64,000 nt of DNA from Lachnospiraceae bacterium (GCA_016283575.1 JAEEND010000022.1:62001-126000); one strand, 5' to 3'; counted from the stretch's first letter, positions 17,383 to 26,199 are shown. A program made the numbers and translations. Notes: generated from the sequence alone by a model not told the origin.

Positions 17383-18479
17383 TATATTGCCATATGATTA
17401 AGTACGTGTGAAACATATTCAGAGAAGAGTTCTCTGTCGGTTCTTCGCTCATCCGTGAGTTCAAAAAATATTTCTTTTGAAGCATAATCCCTTTTAAAGA
17501 AGGGTGAAAACAGATCGCTCCATTCCGGAAGGTATTTTGAAACCTGTCTTGTGTAACAGTTCTCAGGCTTACATTTTTCCCTGTGTTCCTTATCCACAAA
17601 AGAAGCAACGGATTTATGAAGTGCACAGTCTTCATCGGGAAGATAATAATAGTCCTTGTAATTAGCATAGAAATATTTCATTTCTTCTTCGTAAAGAGGA
17701 ACTTTTACCATTCCCTGATTGCCGCCGCCGGCAAAGTAGCATTTGTCATAAAGAAAAGAAACGGTAAGCGGAAGAGCGGTGGGAAGATCAAATACCATCA
17801 ATACTTCCTGACAGTTGTTTCCTGCTTCGTCGGTATAGTAATTGGCGGCTACCTTGGTAACCTTTATTTTTTCTGAGAAAAGATCACTGAATGCAAGACT
17901 TGGAGTGATCTTTAACATTCCCTGAAGGTCATCGTAGTTGTGAAGTAAGAGTATTTTTCTTAATTCATCATCTTTATTCTTTACAAATGAATGATATATG
18001 CCGATCAGATCTCCGCCGGTAAATTTATCTTCTCGTTCGATTCCCATGAATCTTTCAACGGTTTTTTGCTTACAGTTTTCTAGCTTTAAGAAAGTCTTAT
18101 AGGGTGAAAGCCTTTTATATAAGTCTATTCCATTGAACTTTTCAAAATCGTATGGAAGATTATATTCTTTACATTTTGAAAGAATATAAGGTAAGTCGAA
18201 ATTGTTACCGTTAAAATGAATCAAATGCGTAAAGGATGCGGCAAAATCAAAGAATTCACGCAGCATTTCTTCTTCATCGGTATAGCTTTCCGCAAAAAAC
18301 TGCTTGGTGCACCATGTATCATTGTTAAAATATACAAGGCCGATCAAATATAAATTAGAGGATCTTGCGGTAAAGCCTGTGGTCTCAATATCAATGAACA
18401 GAATCTTATCTAAAGGCGCAATATCCTGCAGGGGATAATTTATTTTTAAATCTTTAATTGTATTTTCAAAAACAAGCAT
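17382..18479 (-). CDS. YprB-like ribonuclease H-fold (DEDD) exonuclease
   Basis: 365 residues from the ATG at 18479, because GGGGAG lies just upstream; the tracked start 6 codons earlier overlaps that site. DEDD motifs are readable: ExoI FIDIETTGF, ExoII HFNGNNFDLPYI and ExoIII LLLHNYDDLQGM. This matches the YprB RNase H-like domain family of 3'-5' exonucleases. The C-terminal ~150 residues, with a Cys/His-containing stretch (HREKCKPENCYTRQ), are a less conserved extension. It is the only minus-strand gene in this stretch. Confidence 0.85.
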   Translation of the reverse strand: MLVFENTIKDLKINYPLQDIAPLDKILFIDIETTGFTARSSNLYLIGLVYFNNDTWCTKQFFAESYTDEEEMLREFFDFAASFTHLIHFNGNNFDLPYILSKCKEYNLPYDFEKFNGIDLYKRLSPYKTFLKLENCKQKTVERFMGIEREDKFTGGDLIGIYHSFVKNKDDELRKILLLHNYDDLQGMLKITPSLAFSDLFSEKIKVTKVAANYYTDEAGNNCQEVLMVFDLPTALPLTVSFLYDKCYFAGGGNQGMVKVPLYEEEMKYFYANYKDYYYLPDEDCALHKSVASFVDKEHREKCKPENCYTRQVSKYLPEWSDLFSPFFKRDYASKEIFFELTDERRTDRELFSEYVSHVLNHMAI

Positions 18480-18504
18480 TTTTCTCCCCGCTTTCATTTA
18501 AATT

Positions 18505-18523
18505 TGGTAAACATATTTTACCA
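18505..18523. promoter_or_regulatory. Inverted repeat upstream of the YprB-like gene
   Basis: TGGTAAA and TTTACCA arms separated by CATAT. On the minus strand the repeat contains TGGTAAAAT, an extended -10-like element, so it may be a promoter/operator of the minus-strand gene. Confidence 0.4.
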
Positions 18524-18585
18524 TTTTATGATATTTACTACAATAAATCCGAACTAAAATAATACAGGAAATTTGCCTCATTTCT

Positions 18586-18614
18586 TTGACTTACATAGGT
18601 GATTATTGTATATT
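18586..18614 (+). promoter_or_regulatory. Promoter of the rnf operon
   Basis: TTGACT (18586-18591), 17-nt spacer, TATATT (18609-18614). No complete Rex-type inverted repeat is visible nearby. Confidence 0.75.
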
Positions 18615-18664
18615 ATTAAATGTAGAATTTTTCACATTTTATTGAGAGGTTGGTACTTTTCTAT

Positions 18665-19981
18665 ATGGCAAAGCTTACCTTTAATGGGGGCATTCATCCT
18701 TTTGACGGCAAAGAAATGTCTAAAAATATTCCTATTAAAGCCGTTAATCCTACAAGAGATTTGGTTTACCCTCTTTCACAATCCATAGGTGCACCTTCAA
18801 AGCCCATTGTTTCAAAGGGCGATTATGTGCTGGTGGGTCAGAAAATCGCCGAAGCCGACGGTTTTGTTTCTTCGCCTTTATATTCATCTGTTTCAGGTAC
18901 GGTTAAGGCAATTGAAGAAAGACTTACGGTTTCAGGTAAAAAAGAAATGTCGATCGTCATTTCCAATGACGGTTTATATACAGAATCCTGGGCATGGGAA
19001 GTTAAGCCCTATGAGTCCATGGATAACTCAGAGATCATCGAACGAATCCGTGAAGCAGGTATCGTCGGTTTAGGCGGCGCAGGCTTCCCCACTCATGTTA
19101 AACTTTCCGTAAAAGAACCACAGAAAATCGATTATTGCATCATTAACGGTGCCGAATGTGAGCCCTATCTTACAAGTGATTACAGAAAGATGATAGAAGC
19201 TCCCGAAAAGATCATCGAAGGTCTGAAGATTTATCTTAAATTATTCCCTTATTCACTTGGCATAATAGCAATCGAAGATAATAAAGAAGACTGTATCAAG
19301 GTATTTAAAGCCCTTACAAAAGAAGAGCCACGCATCATTGTCAAAGCTCTTAAGACCAAATATCCTCAGGGCTCTGAAAGACATTTGATCTATGCAGTTA
19401 CCGGGAGGGAGATAAATTCAAAACTTCTTCCTCTTGATGTGGGATGTATAGTTAATAACATTGATACGGTCATCTCCGTAAGAGATGCGATTTTTGAAGG
19501 AACACCCCTTCTTTACAGGATCATTACTCTTACAGGTAACAGCATCAGAAATCCCCGAAATTATAAAGTGCGTATCGGTACATCATTCCTGGATCTCGTT
19601 GAAGAAAACGGAGGCTTTAAACAGGAGCCTAAAAAGATCATTTCAGGGGGACCGATGATGGGTATTCCCTTATTCAATCTGGATGTTCCCGTAACAAAGA
19701 CATCCAGCGCACTTCTCTGTATGACGGATGACGATGTTATGGAAATGGAACCGTCGGAATGTATCAATTGCGGCAGATGCGTACAGGCCTGTCCTGAACG
19801 ACTTATGCCGAAACAATTGTCCGATTTCGGTGAGCATGGAAATTCCGAAGGCTTTTTACATTATCACGGTCTTGAATGTGTTGAATGCGGCTGCTGCAGC
19901 TTCGTATGTCCCGCAAAAAGACCTTTGGCTCAGGTCATTAAATCCATGCGTAAAATGGAACTTGCTAAAAAGAAACGATAG
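18665..19981 (+). CDS. rnfC: Rnf complex subunit C (NADH-binding, iron-sulfur)
   Basis: 438 residues from ATG 18665; the upstream TTG 18650 abuts the purine-rich GAGAGG and is unlikely. The N-terminal barrel-sandwich (GGIHPFDGKEMSKN) is followed by the flavin/NAD-binding GLGGAGFPTHVK and INGAECEPYLTSDYR. Two 4Fe-4S motifs close the protein: CINCGRCVQACP and CVECGCCSFVCP. RnfC is the NADH-oxidoreductase face of the ferredoxin:NAD+ ion pump. First gene of rnfCDGEAB, the usual clostridial order. Confidence 0.96.
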   Translation: MAKLTFNGGIHPFDGKEMSKNIPIKAVNPTRDLVYPLSQSIGAPSKPIVSKGDYVLVGQKIAEADGFVSSPLYSSVSGTVKAIEERLTVSGKKEMSIVISNDGLYTESWAWEVKPYESMDNSEIIERIREAGIVGLGGAGFPTHVKLSVKEPQKIDYCIINGAECEPYLTSDYRKMIEAPEKIIEGLKIYLKLFPYSLGIIAIEDNKEDCIKVFKALTKEEPRIIVKALKTKYPQGSERHLIYAVTGREINSKLLPLDVGCIVNNIDTVISVRDAIFEGTPLLYRIITLTGNSIRNPRNYKVRIGTSFLDLVEENGGFKQEPKKIISGGPMMGIPLFNLDVPVTKTSSALLCMTDDDVMEMEPSECINCGRCVQACPERLMPKQLSDFGEHGNSEGFLHYHGLECVECGCCSFVCPAKRPLAQVIKSMRKMELAKKKR

Positions 19982-19993
19982 GAGAATCCTTCA

Positions 19994-20929
19994 TTGAGTG
20001 ACTTATTAAATGTATCTTCCAATCCTCATATAAGATCCAAAACCACCACAAGCAGTCTGATGTTTTCAGTTATAGTGGCTTTGCTTCCAGCAACCGGCTA
20101 TGGAATCTTTCACTTTGGATTGAAAGCCTTTTATATAATTGCCCTTGCTGTATTTACAGCTGTTTGTTCAGAAAAGCTTTTCTGTATTATCACAAAAAGA
20201 AAAAGCACCATCGGTGATTTCTCAGCTATAGTAACTGGGTTGCTTTTGGGTCTTAATCTTCCTGTTTCCGTGCCTCTTTGGATCCCTGTATTGGGTTCCT
20301 TCTTCGCTATTGTAGTAGTTAAGATGCTTTTTGGCGGCCTCGGACAGAATTTTATGAATCCCGCGCTGGGAGCAAGATGTTTTTTGGTCATTTCTTTTGC
20401 TTCGATCATGACTGATTTCAGTATTGACGGCGTAAGTTCCGCAACACCTCTTCAGGCAATGAGAGCGGGAGACAGTGTAAATCTCCTTGATATGTTAAAG
20501 GGTAATACCCTCGGTACCATCGGTGAGACATCAGCTCTTGCATTATTAATCGGTGCCGTGCTTTTGATCATTTTAAATGTTATTGATGTTTCAATTCCTC
20601 TTACCTATATCGGTACATTTGTGGTTTTCATGGGTATCTTCGGAGGAAAAGGCTTTGATGCCATTTTCTTAACACAGCATGTCCTTGGCGGCGGTCTTAT
20701 ATTAGGTGCCTTCTTTATGGCTACCGACTACGTGACCCGACCCATTACATTTGCGGGAAGGATCATTTACGGAATTATCCTTGGACTTCTTACCGGCATT
20801 TTCCGTGTGTTCGGTCCCTCCGGTGAAGGTGTATCCTATGCGATTATACTTTCCAACCTTCTTGTTCCCCTGATTGAGAAGGTTACAGTACCTACATTCT
20901 TCGGAAAGCGAGGTACCAAGAATGCATAA
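19994..20929 (+). CDS. rnfD: Rnf complex subunit D (flavinylated membrane subunit)
   Basis: 311 residues, starting at TTG 19994, 9 nt after GGAG. Multiple membrane segments. The covalent-FMN attachment motif is DGVSSATPLQ around residue 150, with Thr as the expected site. GQNFMNPALGARCFL and ATDYVTRPITFAGRIIYG are family signatures. Part of the ion-translocating core. Its last 8 nt overlap rnfG. Confidence 0.95.
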   Translation: MSDLLNVSSNPHIRSKTTTSSLMFSVIVALLPATGYGIFHFGLKAFYIIALAVFTAVCSEKLFCIITKRKSTIGDFSAIVTGLLLGLNLPVSVPLWIPVLGSFFAIVVVKMLFGGLGQNFMNPALGARCFLVISFASIMTDFSIDGVSSATPLQAMRAGDSVNLLDMLKGNTLGTIGETSALALLIGAVLLIILNVIDVSIPLTYIGTFVVFMGIFGGKGFDAIFLTQHVLGGGLILGAFFMATDYVTRPITFAGRIIYGIILGLLTGIFRVFGPSGEGVSYAIILSNLLVPLIEKVTVPTFFGKRGTKNA

Positions 20930-21605
20930 AGACGAATTTAAAAGTATTGCCGAAATAGAAAAGAACGAAAAAAGAAAAGCCCAGAAAGATAATTCCGATA
21001 CGGTTGAAATCCTTAAGAATTTCATCGTTATTCTTGTTATTTCCGTTGTGGCAGGAGGTGTTCTTGGATTTGTTCATGAGATTACCAAAGAACCCATCAG
21101 ACAGATGGAAGAATTAAAAATACTCAGAGCAAATCAGCGAGTTTTTGCCGGAGCAGCTTCTTTTAATGAAAGCACTGTGTCGGATGAAGATTTAAATTCC
21201 TATATCACGGAATTTGAAAATGTTTCTTTATCCGATTGCCTTGAAGCGGTCGATCAGGACGGAAATCTTCTTGGATATGTATTTAAATGTACTTCTAATG
21301 CAGGATATGGCGGAAATATCAGCTTCTCCATGGGTATTGCTCTTGATGGCACCCTTAACGGTATTTCCATTACCGAGATAAGCGAGACGCCGGGTCTTGG
21401 AATGCGAGCAGAAGAGGTTTTGGTTCCTCAGTTTAAAAATAAAAATGTATCTCTTTTTGAACTGACAAAGAGCGGTGCAATGATGGATTATCAGATCGAT
21501 GCAATAAGTTCGGCGACAATTACTTCAAAGGCTGTAACCGAAGCTGTAAATGCCGGGCTTTTGGCCGGAAGAACAATAATAAACGGAGGTGAAGAACATG
21601 AATAA
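20922..21605 (+). CDS. rnfG: Rnf complex subunit G (FMN-binding)
   Basis: 227 residues from ATG 20922; the tracked start at 20874 lies inside rnfD. A charged cytoplasmic N-terminus precedes one membrane anchor (FIVILVISVVAGGVLGFV). The FMN-binding domain contains the flavinylation motif AISSATITSKAV near residue 200, plus SETPGLGMRAEE. It overlaps rnfD by 8 nt and rnfE by 8 nt. Confidence 0.94.
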   Translation: MHKDEFKSIAEIEKNEKRKAQKDNSDTVEILKNFIVILVISVVAGGVLGFVHEITKEPIRQMEELKILRANQRVFAGAASFNESTVSDEDLNSYITEFENVSLSDCLEAVDQDGNLLGYVFKCTSNAGYGGNISFSMGIALDGTLNGISITEISETPGLGMRAEEVLVPQFKNKNVSLFELTKSGAMMDYQIDAISSATITSKAVTEAVNAGLLAGRTIINGGEEHE

Positions 21606-22827
21606 TGAAGAAAACCAAAGTTTATTTGCCGTAACTCAGGAGCGTCTGTATAACGGTATTATCAAAGAAAATCCAACCTTTGTGCTTTTGCTCGGCATGT
21701 GTCCCACTCTTGCCGTAACCACCAGTGCGATAAACGGTCTTGGTATGGGCGTTACCACCATGCTGGTACTTGCCATGAGCAACATGTTCATTTCACTGTT
21801 AAGAAAGGTTATTCCAAGCAAAGTACGTATCCCTGCTTATATAGTGATCATAGCTTCCTTTGTAACAATTCTTGAATTGCTGCTTAAAGGTTATATTCCC
21901 ACACTTTATGAAGCATTGGGATTATATATTCCGCTTATTGTTGTTAACTGTATTATTCTTGGAAGAGCTGAAGCTTATGCTTCAAGTCACGGAGTCATCC
22001 CTTCGCTGTTTGACGGCATCGGCATGGGTCTCGGATTTACTTTTGCTCTTACAATTATCGGTTCTGTGAGAGAAATTCTCGGAACAGGAGCGGTATTTAA
22101 TTATCACTTCATGCCCAATGGTTATGTCCCTGTAAATATTTTTGTAATGGCGCCGGGTGCATTCTTTGTACTGGCTCTCCTGACCGCCATTCAGAATAAA
22201 GTTAAAGAGATCGGCGTTAGACACGGTAAGGACATGTCAAAGATTCAATCAGGCTGCGATGGTAACTGCAGCGCATGCCCTTCGAAGTGTGAGGAAGAAA
22301 GTAAAGCTTTAGCTGATGTTGAAGATAAACTCAAAGCTAAAGACAAAGCTGAAGATAAGGCCAAAGATAAGGCTAAGAATAAAGAAAAGAATAAAGAAAA
22401 GAATAAAGAAAAGCCCGAAGAGGAAGTTGATTCTACTGATAATAGCGAAGCTGAAACTGATGAAGCTATTGGAAAAGAAAGTAATAATCCTTCAGATAAC
22501 GCTTTATCCGATCATGAATCCGTTTCTTCCATGGAAGAAACGGTAGAAGAACCTTCTGTGACGGCAGATTTAAAAACCGATACTGAAGCTGATTCCGGAG
22601 TATTAAATGAAGATCTGGATCATAAGGATGATGTGAATTCTGAAGGTTCCACCGATGAGGATGATGATGTCATCGAATTTTTGAATCTTGATGACTATAA
22701 GAAGGTTATTAATAAATCCAAGATATCAGGAAGAAAGCCTTCTCGAAAGAAAACATCCGAAAAAGCTGCAAAGCTTTTATCAAAGGCAGAAGAAAAGATA
22801 AAGGAGGCGGAAGAGGATAATGATTAA
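21598..22827 (+). CDS. rnfE: Rnf complex subunit E with long charged C-terminal extension
   Basis: 409 residues from ATG 21598, preceded by GGAGGT (tracked GTG 21589 overlaps that site). Residues 1-~215 are a normal RnfE/NqrD-type six-helix membrane protein (LLGMCPTLAVTTSAINGLGMG, CIILGRAEAYAS). The family is usually ~200-230 residues. Here a ~190-residue tail follows: a cysteine cluster CDGNCSACPSKC starting at Cys220, Lys/Asp/Glu-rich tandem stretches (KAKDKAEDKAKDKAKNKEK), an acidic low-complexity region, and a basic helical end. The tail keeps frame and couples to rnfA through an 8-nt overlap, so it is translated. Confidence 0.92.
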   Translation: MNNEENQSLFAVTQERLYNGIIKENPTFVLLLGMCPTLAVTTSAINGLGMGVTTMLVLAMSNMFISLLRKVIPSKVRIPAYIVIIASFVTILELLLKGYIPTLYEALGLYIPLIVVNCIILGRAEAYASSHGVIPSLFDGIGMGLGFTFALTIIGSVREILGTGAVFNYHFMPNGYVPVNIFVMAPGAFFVLALLTAIQNKVKEIGVRHGKDMSKIQSGCDGNCSACPSKCEEESKALADVEDKLKAKDKAEDKAKDKAKNKEKNKEKNKEKPEEEVDSTDNSEAETDEAIGKESNNPSDNALSDHESVSSMEETVEEPSVTADLKTDTEADSGVLNEDLDHKDDVNSEGSTDEDDDVIEFLNLDDYKKVINKSKISGRKPSRKKTSEKAAKLLSKAEEKIKEAEEDND

Positions 22828-23398
22828 AAATCTTATATTGCTGGCTCTCGGTTCGTCTCTTGTAAATAATGTAGTGCTCAGTCAGTTCCTTGGAATATGT
22901 CCCTTCCTTGGAGTTTCCAAAAAGATCAAGACTGCTCTCGGTATGGGAACTGCGGTTATCTTTGTAATTACATTATCAAGTATCGTAACGGGTCTTATTC
23001 ATGAATTTTTACTTAAGCCCTTTGATCTTACATTTCTTAAGACCATTGTCTTTATTCTTGTAATAGCGGCTCTGGTTCAGTTTGTTGAAATGTTTTTGAA
23101 GAAGTATTTAAAGTCCCTTTATTCGGCTCTGGGGGTATATCTTCCTTTGATCACCACCAACTGCGCGGTTTTAGGTGTTGCAATAACCAATGTTAACAAG
23201 GAATATTCCATTCTCGAAGGCACTGTCAACGGTTTTGCCACCAGTGTGGGATTTACTGTTTCAATTGTGATTCTAGCCGGTATTCGTGAGAAGATGGAAT
23301 ATAATAATATTCCAAAAGCGTTTAGAGGAATGCCCATTGTTCTTGTTTCCGCAGGGCTTATGGCCATTGCATTCTGCGGATTCGCGGGTCTTCTGTAG
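22820..23398 (+). CDS. rnfA: Rnf complex subunit A
   Basis: 192 residues, normal length, with six membrane segments. Typical strings are NNVVLSQFLGICPFLGVSKK and LGVYLPLITTNCAVLGVA. RnfA pairs with RnfE around a membrane 2Fe-2S site in known structures; the conserved cysteines (GICPF and TNCAV) are both present. It overlaps rnfE by 8 nt. Confidence 0.96.
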   Translation: MIKNLILLALGSSLVNNVVLSQFLGICPFLGVSKKIKTALGMGTAVIFVITLSSIVTGLIHEFLLKPFDLTFLKTIVFILVIAALVQFVEMFLKKYLKSLYSALGVYLPLITTNCAVLGVAITNVNKEYSILEGTVNGFATSVGFTVSIVILAGIREKMEYNNIPKAFRGMPIVLVSAGLMAIAFCGFAGLL

Positions 23399-23406
23399 GA
23401 GGATAT

Positions 23407-24204
23407 ATGGATTTTAACGGTGTAATGCTTTCTGTAGCGATTCTTGGCGGTGTTGGTGTTTTTGTAGGTATTTTCCTCGGAATTGCAACAAAAGTATTTA
23501 AAGTTGATGTAGATAAAAGACTGGAAGATGTTGTGAATGCTCTTCCAGGTAATAACTGTGGCGGCTGCGGCTATCCCGGATGCGAAGGTCTTGCCAATGC
23601 AATTGTTAAGGGCGAAGCACCTGTTAACCAGTGCCCCGTCGGCGGAGACAAGGTTGCTCGTGTCATTGCTGAAATTATGGGAGAAGAAGCTAAGGAATCC
23701 GAGAGAAAAGTTGCTTTTGTAGCTTGTAAAGCAACCTGTGATGATGTTACCAAAGATTATAATTATTACGGCATTGAAGATTGCCGGATGCTTTCTTTTG
23801 TTCCTAACGGAGGGCCCAAGTCCTGTAATTACGGCTGTCTCGGATTCGGTTCCTGTGTTAAGGCATGCGAATTTGATGCCATTCATGTTATTGACGGTGT
23901 AGCGGTTGTTGACAGAGAAAAATGTAAGGCTTGCGGTAAATGCGTAGCAGCATGTCCCAAGAATCTTATTTCTCTTATTCCCTATGATGCCAAATATCAG
24001 GTTGCCTGCTCCAATAAAGAAAAGGGACCCGTTACCATGGCTCAGTGTAAAACAGGATGTATCGGATGCAGCCTGTGCGCAAGAAACTGTGAGGTAAAAG
24101 CAGTAACGGTTCAGGATTTCAATGCAACCATTGACCCCGAATTATGTGTTAACTGTGGTACCTGTTTTGAAAAATGTCCTAAGAAGAGCATTGTAAAGTT
24201 ATGA
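23407..24204 (+). CDS. rnfB: Rnf complex subunit B (ferredoxin-accepting iron-sulfur protein)
   Basis: 265 residues. An N-terminal membrane anchor precedes the four-cysteine cluster domain NNCGGCGYPGCEGLANAI. Further cysteine motifs follow: CLGFGSCVKACEF, CKACGKCVAACPK, CKTGCIGCSLCARNC and CVNCGTCFEKCPKK. It takes electrons from ferredoxin. AGGAGG lies over the rnfA stop. Its stop overlaps the next gene as ATGA. Confidence 0.96.
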   Translation: MDFNGVMLSVAILGGVGVFVGIFLGIATKVFKVDVDKRLEDVVNALPGNNCGGCGYPGCEGLANAIVKGEAPVNQCPVGGDKVARVIAEIMGEEAKESERKVAFVACKATCDDVTKDYNYYGIEDCRMLSFVPNGGPKSCNYGCLGFGSCVKACEFDAIHVIDGVAVVDREKCKACGKCVAACPKNLISLIPYDAKYQVACSNKEKGPVTMAQCKTGCIGCSLCARNCEVKAVTVQDFNATIDPELCVNCGTCFEKCPKKSIVKL

Positions 24205-25316
24205 AACTGGATAACGATTTTGATGATTACGGAAATGGAAGAATGACCACTACAGCCTTTGCTATCTGCATGGGTGTTATTTTGCTGATTGTAATTGTTG
24301 TTTTATCCGTAAATAGAGATCGTTTTTCAAGGCGCAAGCCGGTTACTACTGTTTCATTGGAAACTGAGGCAGAGGAAAGCGCCGATATATTGTCGGATCC
24401 CTATAAAGATATAACTGTTTCGGATCTTGATTTTTTCGGAATGTATTCAGAATCCACCGACGAAGAGCTGGAAGTCGGCGATGCCGGTCTTTCCAAGGAA
24501 CGTGAAAAAGAAAAGGCGGAAGAAAATTCAGGAGAAACAGATATAACCAAGGACGGGAAGCATACAAAAATAGTTTATGAAAACGGCAAGGAAGAGTGGG
24601 TCAGCATAAGTCCTTATTTATTAAAGAACGATTATGACTATACAAATCTTATTGAACAGAACGGTTTCATGAAATATTTTGAAGATGGCAGAGAAATAAG
24701 CTATCTTGGTGTGGATATCTCAAAGGATAATGATTATGTTGATTTCGTAAAGCTTTATAAAGCCGGCATTGATTATTGCATGGTCAAGGTTGGACAGCGA
24801 GGTTATCAGACCGGAGACATTACGGAAGATGATTATTATAAAGATAATATAAAGAGAGCTTTTGATGCAGGCATGGATGTGGGTGTTATATTTACCTCCT
24901 TTGCCGTTACCGAAGAAGAGGCAGTGGAAGAAGCCAACTGGCTCATGGATAAGCTTGGAGGATATGTGATTTCTTATCCCGTAGTGCTTAGCATGGAATC
25001 TGTCAGCAATGATTCTTCAAGAACCGATGAAATGTCTAAGGCCGACAGAACAAAAATAGCAAGAGCATTCTTGTCCCGCATTAAAGAATGCGGTTATAAG
25101 CCAATGCTTCTTGCCAATAAAGAGTGGTTATTAAAGCGTTACGATCTATCGAAATTAATAAGTGAATATGACTTCTGGATCTCGGAACCCGAAGCTGATT
25201 ATCCCGATTATCCCTATAAATATAGTATGTGGAGATATACGGAATCAGGTTCTGTGGACGGAATAAAAGGAAAATGCAATTTAGACATATCCTTTGTTGA
25301 TTATTCAATCAGGTGA
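24201..25316 (+). CDS. Membrane-anchored GH25 (lysozyme)-like protein, probably catalytically altered
   Basis: 371 residues. One N-terminal membrane segment (AFAICMGVILLIVIVVLSV) and an acidic linker to ~residue 165 lead to a GH25 muramidase-like barrel (YLGVDISKDNDYVDF ... SMWRYTESGSVDGIKGKCNLDISF). The first catalytic-site Asp (GVDIS) is kept. The usual DxE pair appears as SME in YPVVLSMESV, so one catalytic Asp is missing. It may bind rather than cut peptidoglycan. The start overlaps rnfB by 4 nt; the 3' end overlaps the convergent AP2 gene by 12 nt. Confidence 0.78.
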   Translation: MKLDNDFDDYGNGRMTTTAFAICMGVILLIVIVVLSVNRDRFSRRKPVTTVSLETEAEESADILSDPYKDITVSDLDFFGMYSESTDEELEVGDAGLSKEREKEKAEENSGETDITKDGKHTKIVYENGKEEWVSISPYLLKNDYDYTNLIEQNGFMKYFEDGREISYLGVDISKDNDYVDFVKLYKAGIDYCMVKVGQRGYQTGDITEDDYYKDNIKRAFDAGMDVGVIFTSFAVTEEEAVEEANWLMDKLGGYVISYPVVLSMESVSNDSSRTDEMSKADRTKIARAFLSRIKECGYKPMLLANKEWLLKRYDLSKLISEYDFWISEPEADYPDYPYKYSMWRYTESGSVDGIKGKCNLDISFVDYSIR

Positions 25317-26096
25317 ATTTAAATTTCTGACTCTGTCCGAAATCTTTACGTTAGAATAGATTTCAGCATATTCTTTATTTGAAATATCTTCTATATAATT
25401 CTGGAAGAAATTTCTGTCATAGCCGTTTTTTGTAAGAGTATCAGCCGCCTTGTTATATGCAATGGCGGCTTCTGTTTCAGTTGAATACCTTCCAACCACA
25501 TAATTGGAACGGATGTGGATCGTTGTTTTATATTGAACTTTATTCTTTTTAACTTCCTTCATAACTCCGTGATATTGATTAATGATGATTATATTTTCCC
25601 GGCGATAATCAAGAGAGTCTTGATTTACGAATCTGTAGTCACGTCCTTCAACTGCAAAGCTTTTTATACCGAAGCGTTCACGAAGGGATGTCTGCATGCC
25701 GTATTCCGATACAAAATAATGATTTCCTCTGGCCATGATCTTATGCTGTGAGAAATAGAATAAATCATCCGTATCAAATTTAAATTCTTCAAAGGGCGAA
25801 AGAAAGTAGCTGAAATATCTTTTCCTTAAGTAAATGGGATTTGAAAAGTAAATATTATTATCCCTTAAATTTATCAGAGATATATATTTATCAAATTTAA
25901 TGGGGTAATCAAAAGAATAATTATAAAGGGAATGCTCCCTGTTTTTTAAGATTTCTTCAGCAAAAGAATACGTAGCTGACGCTTGGATTTCTGTGTCATA
26001 ACTTCCGAGACTTATATGCTTGTGATTATGGGTTATGGACGCTCTGAAATAGGGCGTATTATCTTTTTTTGTTTCTTTATATACTCCCGGTAACAT
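25305..26096 (-). CDS. AP2-domain protein with two AP2-like modules and a degenerate HNH-like centre
   Basis: 263 residues; the start at 26096 is chosen for TAGGAGGT 6 nt upstream on the minus strand. Residues ~1-50 and ~174-222 each resemble an AP2/ERF DNA-binding module: PGVYKE...YFRASI...LGSYDTEIQASATYSFAEEIL and HGVMKE...YKTTI...VGRYSTETEAAIAYNKAADTL. Between them, RDYRFVNQDSLDYRREN recalls the end of HNH homing nucleases (normally VDHINGxxLDNRREN), but the catalytic D-H pair is gone. It may be a domesticated homing-endonuclease relative acting as a DNA-binding protein. This is inference from motif shape; the target is unknown. Confidence 0.7.
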   Translation of the reverse strand: MLPGVYKETKKDNTPYFRASITHNHKHISLGSYDTEIQASATYSFAEEILKNREHSLYNYSFDYPIKFDKYISLINLRDNNIYFSNPIYLRKRYFSYFLSPFEEFKFDTDDLFYFSQHKIMARGNHYFVSEYGMQTSLRERFGIKSFAVEGRDYRFVNQDSLDYRRENIIIINQYHGVMKEVKKNKVQYKTTIHIRSNYVVGRYSTETEAAIAYNKAADTLTKNGYDRNFFQNYIEDISNKEYAEIYSNVKISDRVRNLNSPD

Positions 26097-26139
26097 AGAA
26101 ATACCTCCTAAAAAGTATAATAACATTTTATAATATCTA

Positions 26140-26168
26140 TTGAAAGTATTTGGATTTTCGGTTATTTT
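26140..26168 (+). promoter_or_regulatory. Candidate promoter of thrC
   Basis: TTGAAA (26140-26145), 17-nt spacer, TATTTT (26163-26168). Confidence 0.5.
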
Positions 26169-26199
26169 AATGTAAGTATGAAAATAAGGAGAATTTAGG

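Noticed and set aside
18586-18664. Rex operator at the rnf promoter
   Set aside because: I found no TTGTnA...TnACAA palindrome in this interval.
23119-23886. 255-residue minus-strand ORF
   Set aside because: It is antisense to rnfA and rnfB, whose motifs are clear on the plus strand.
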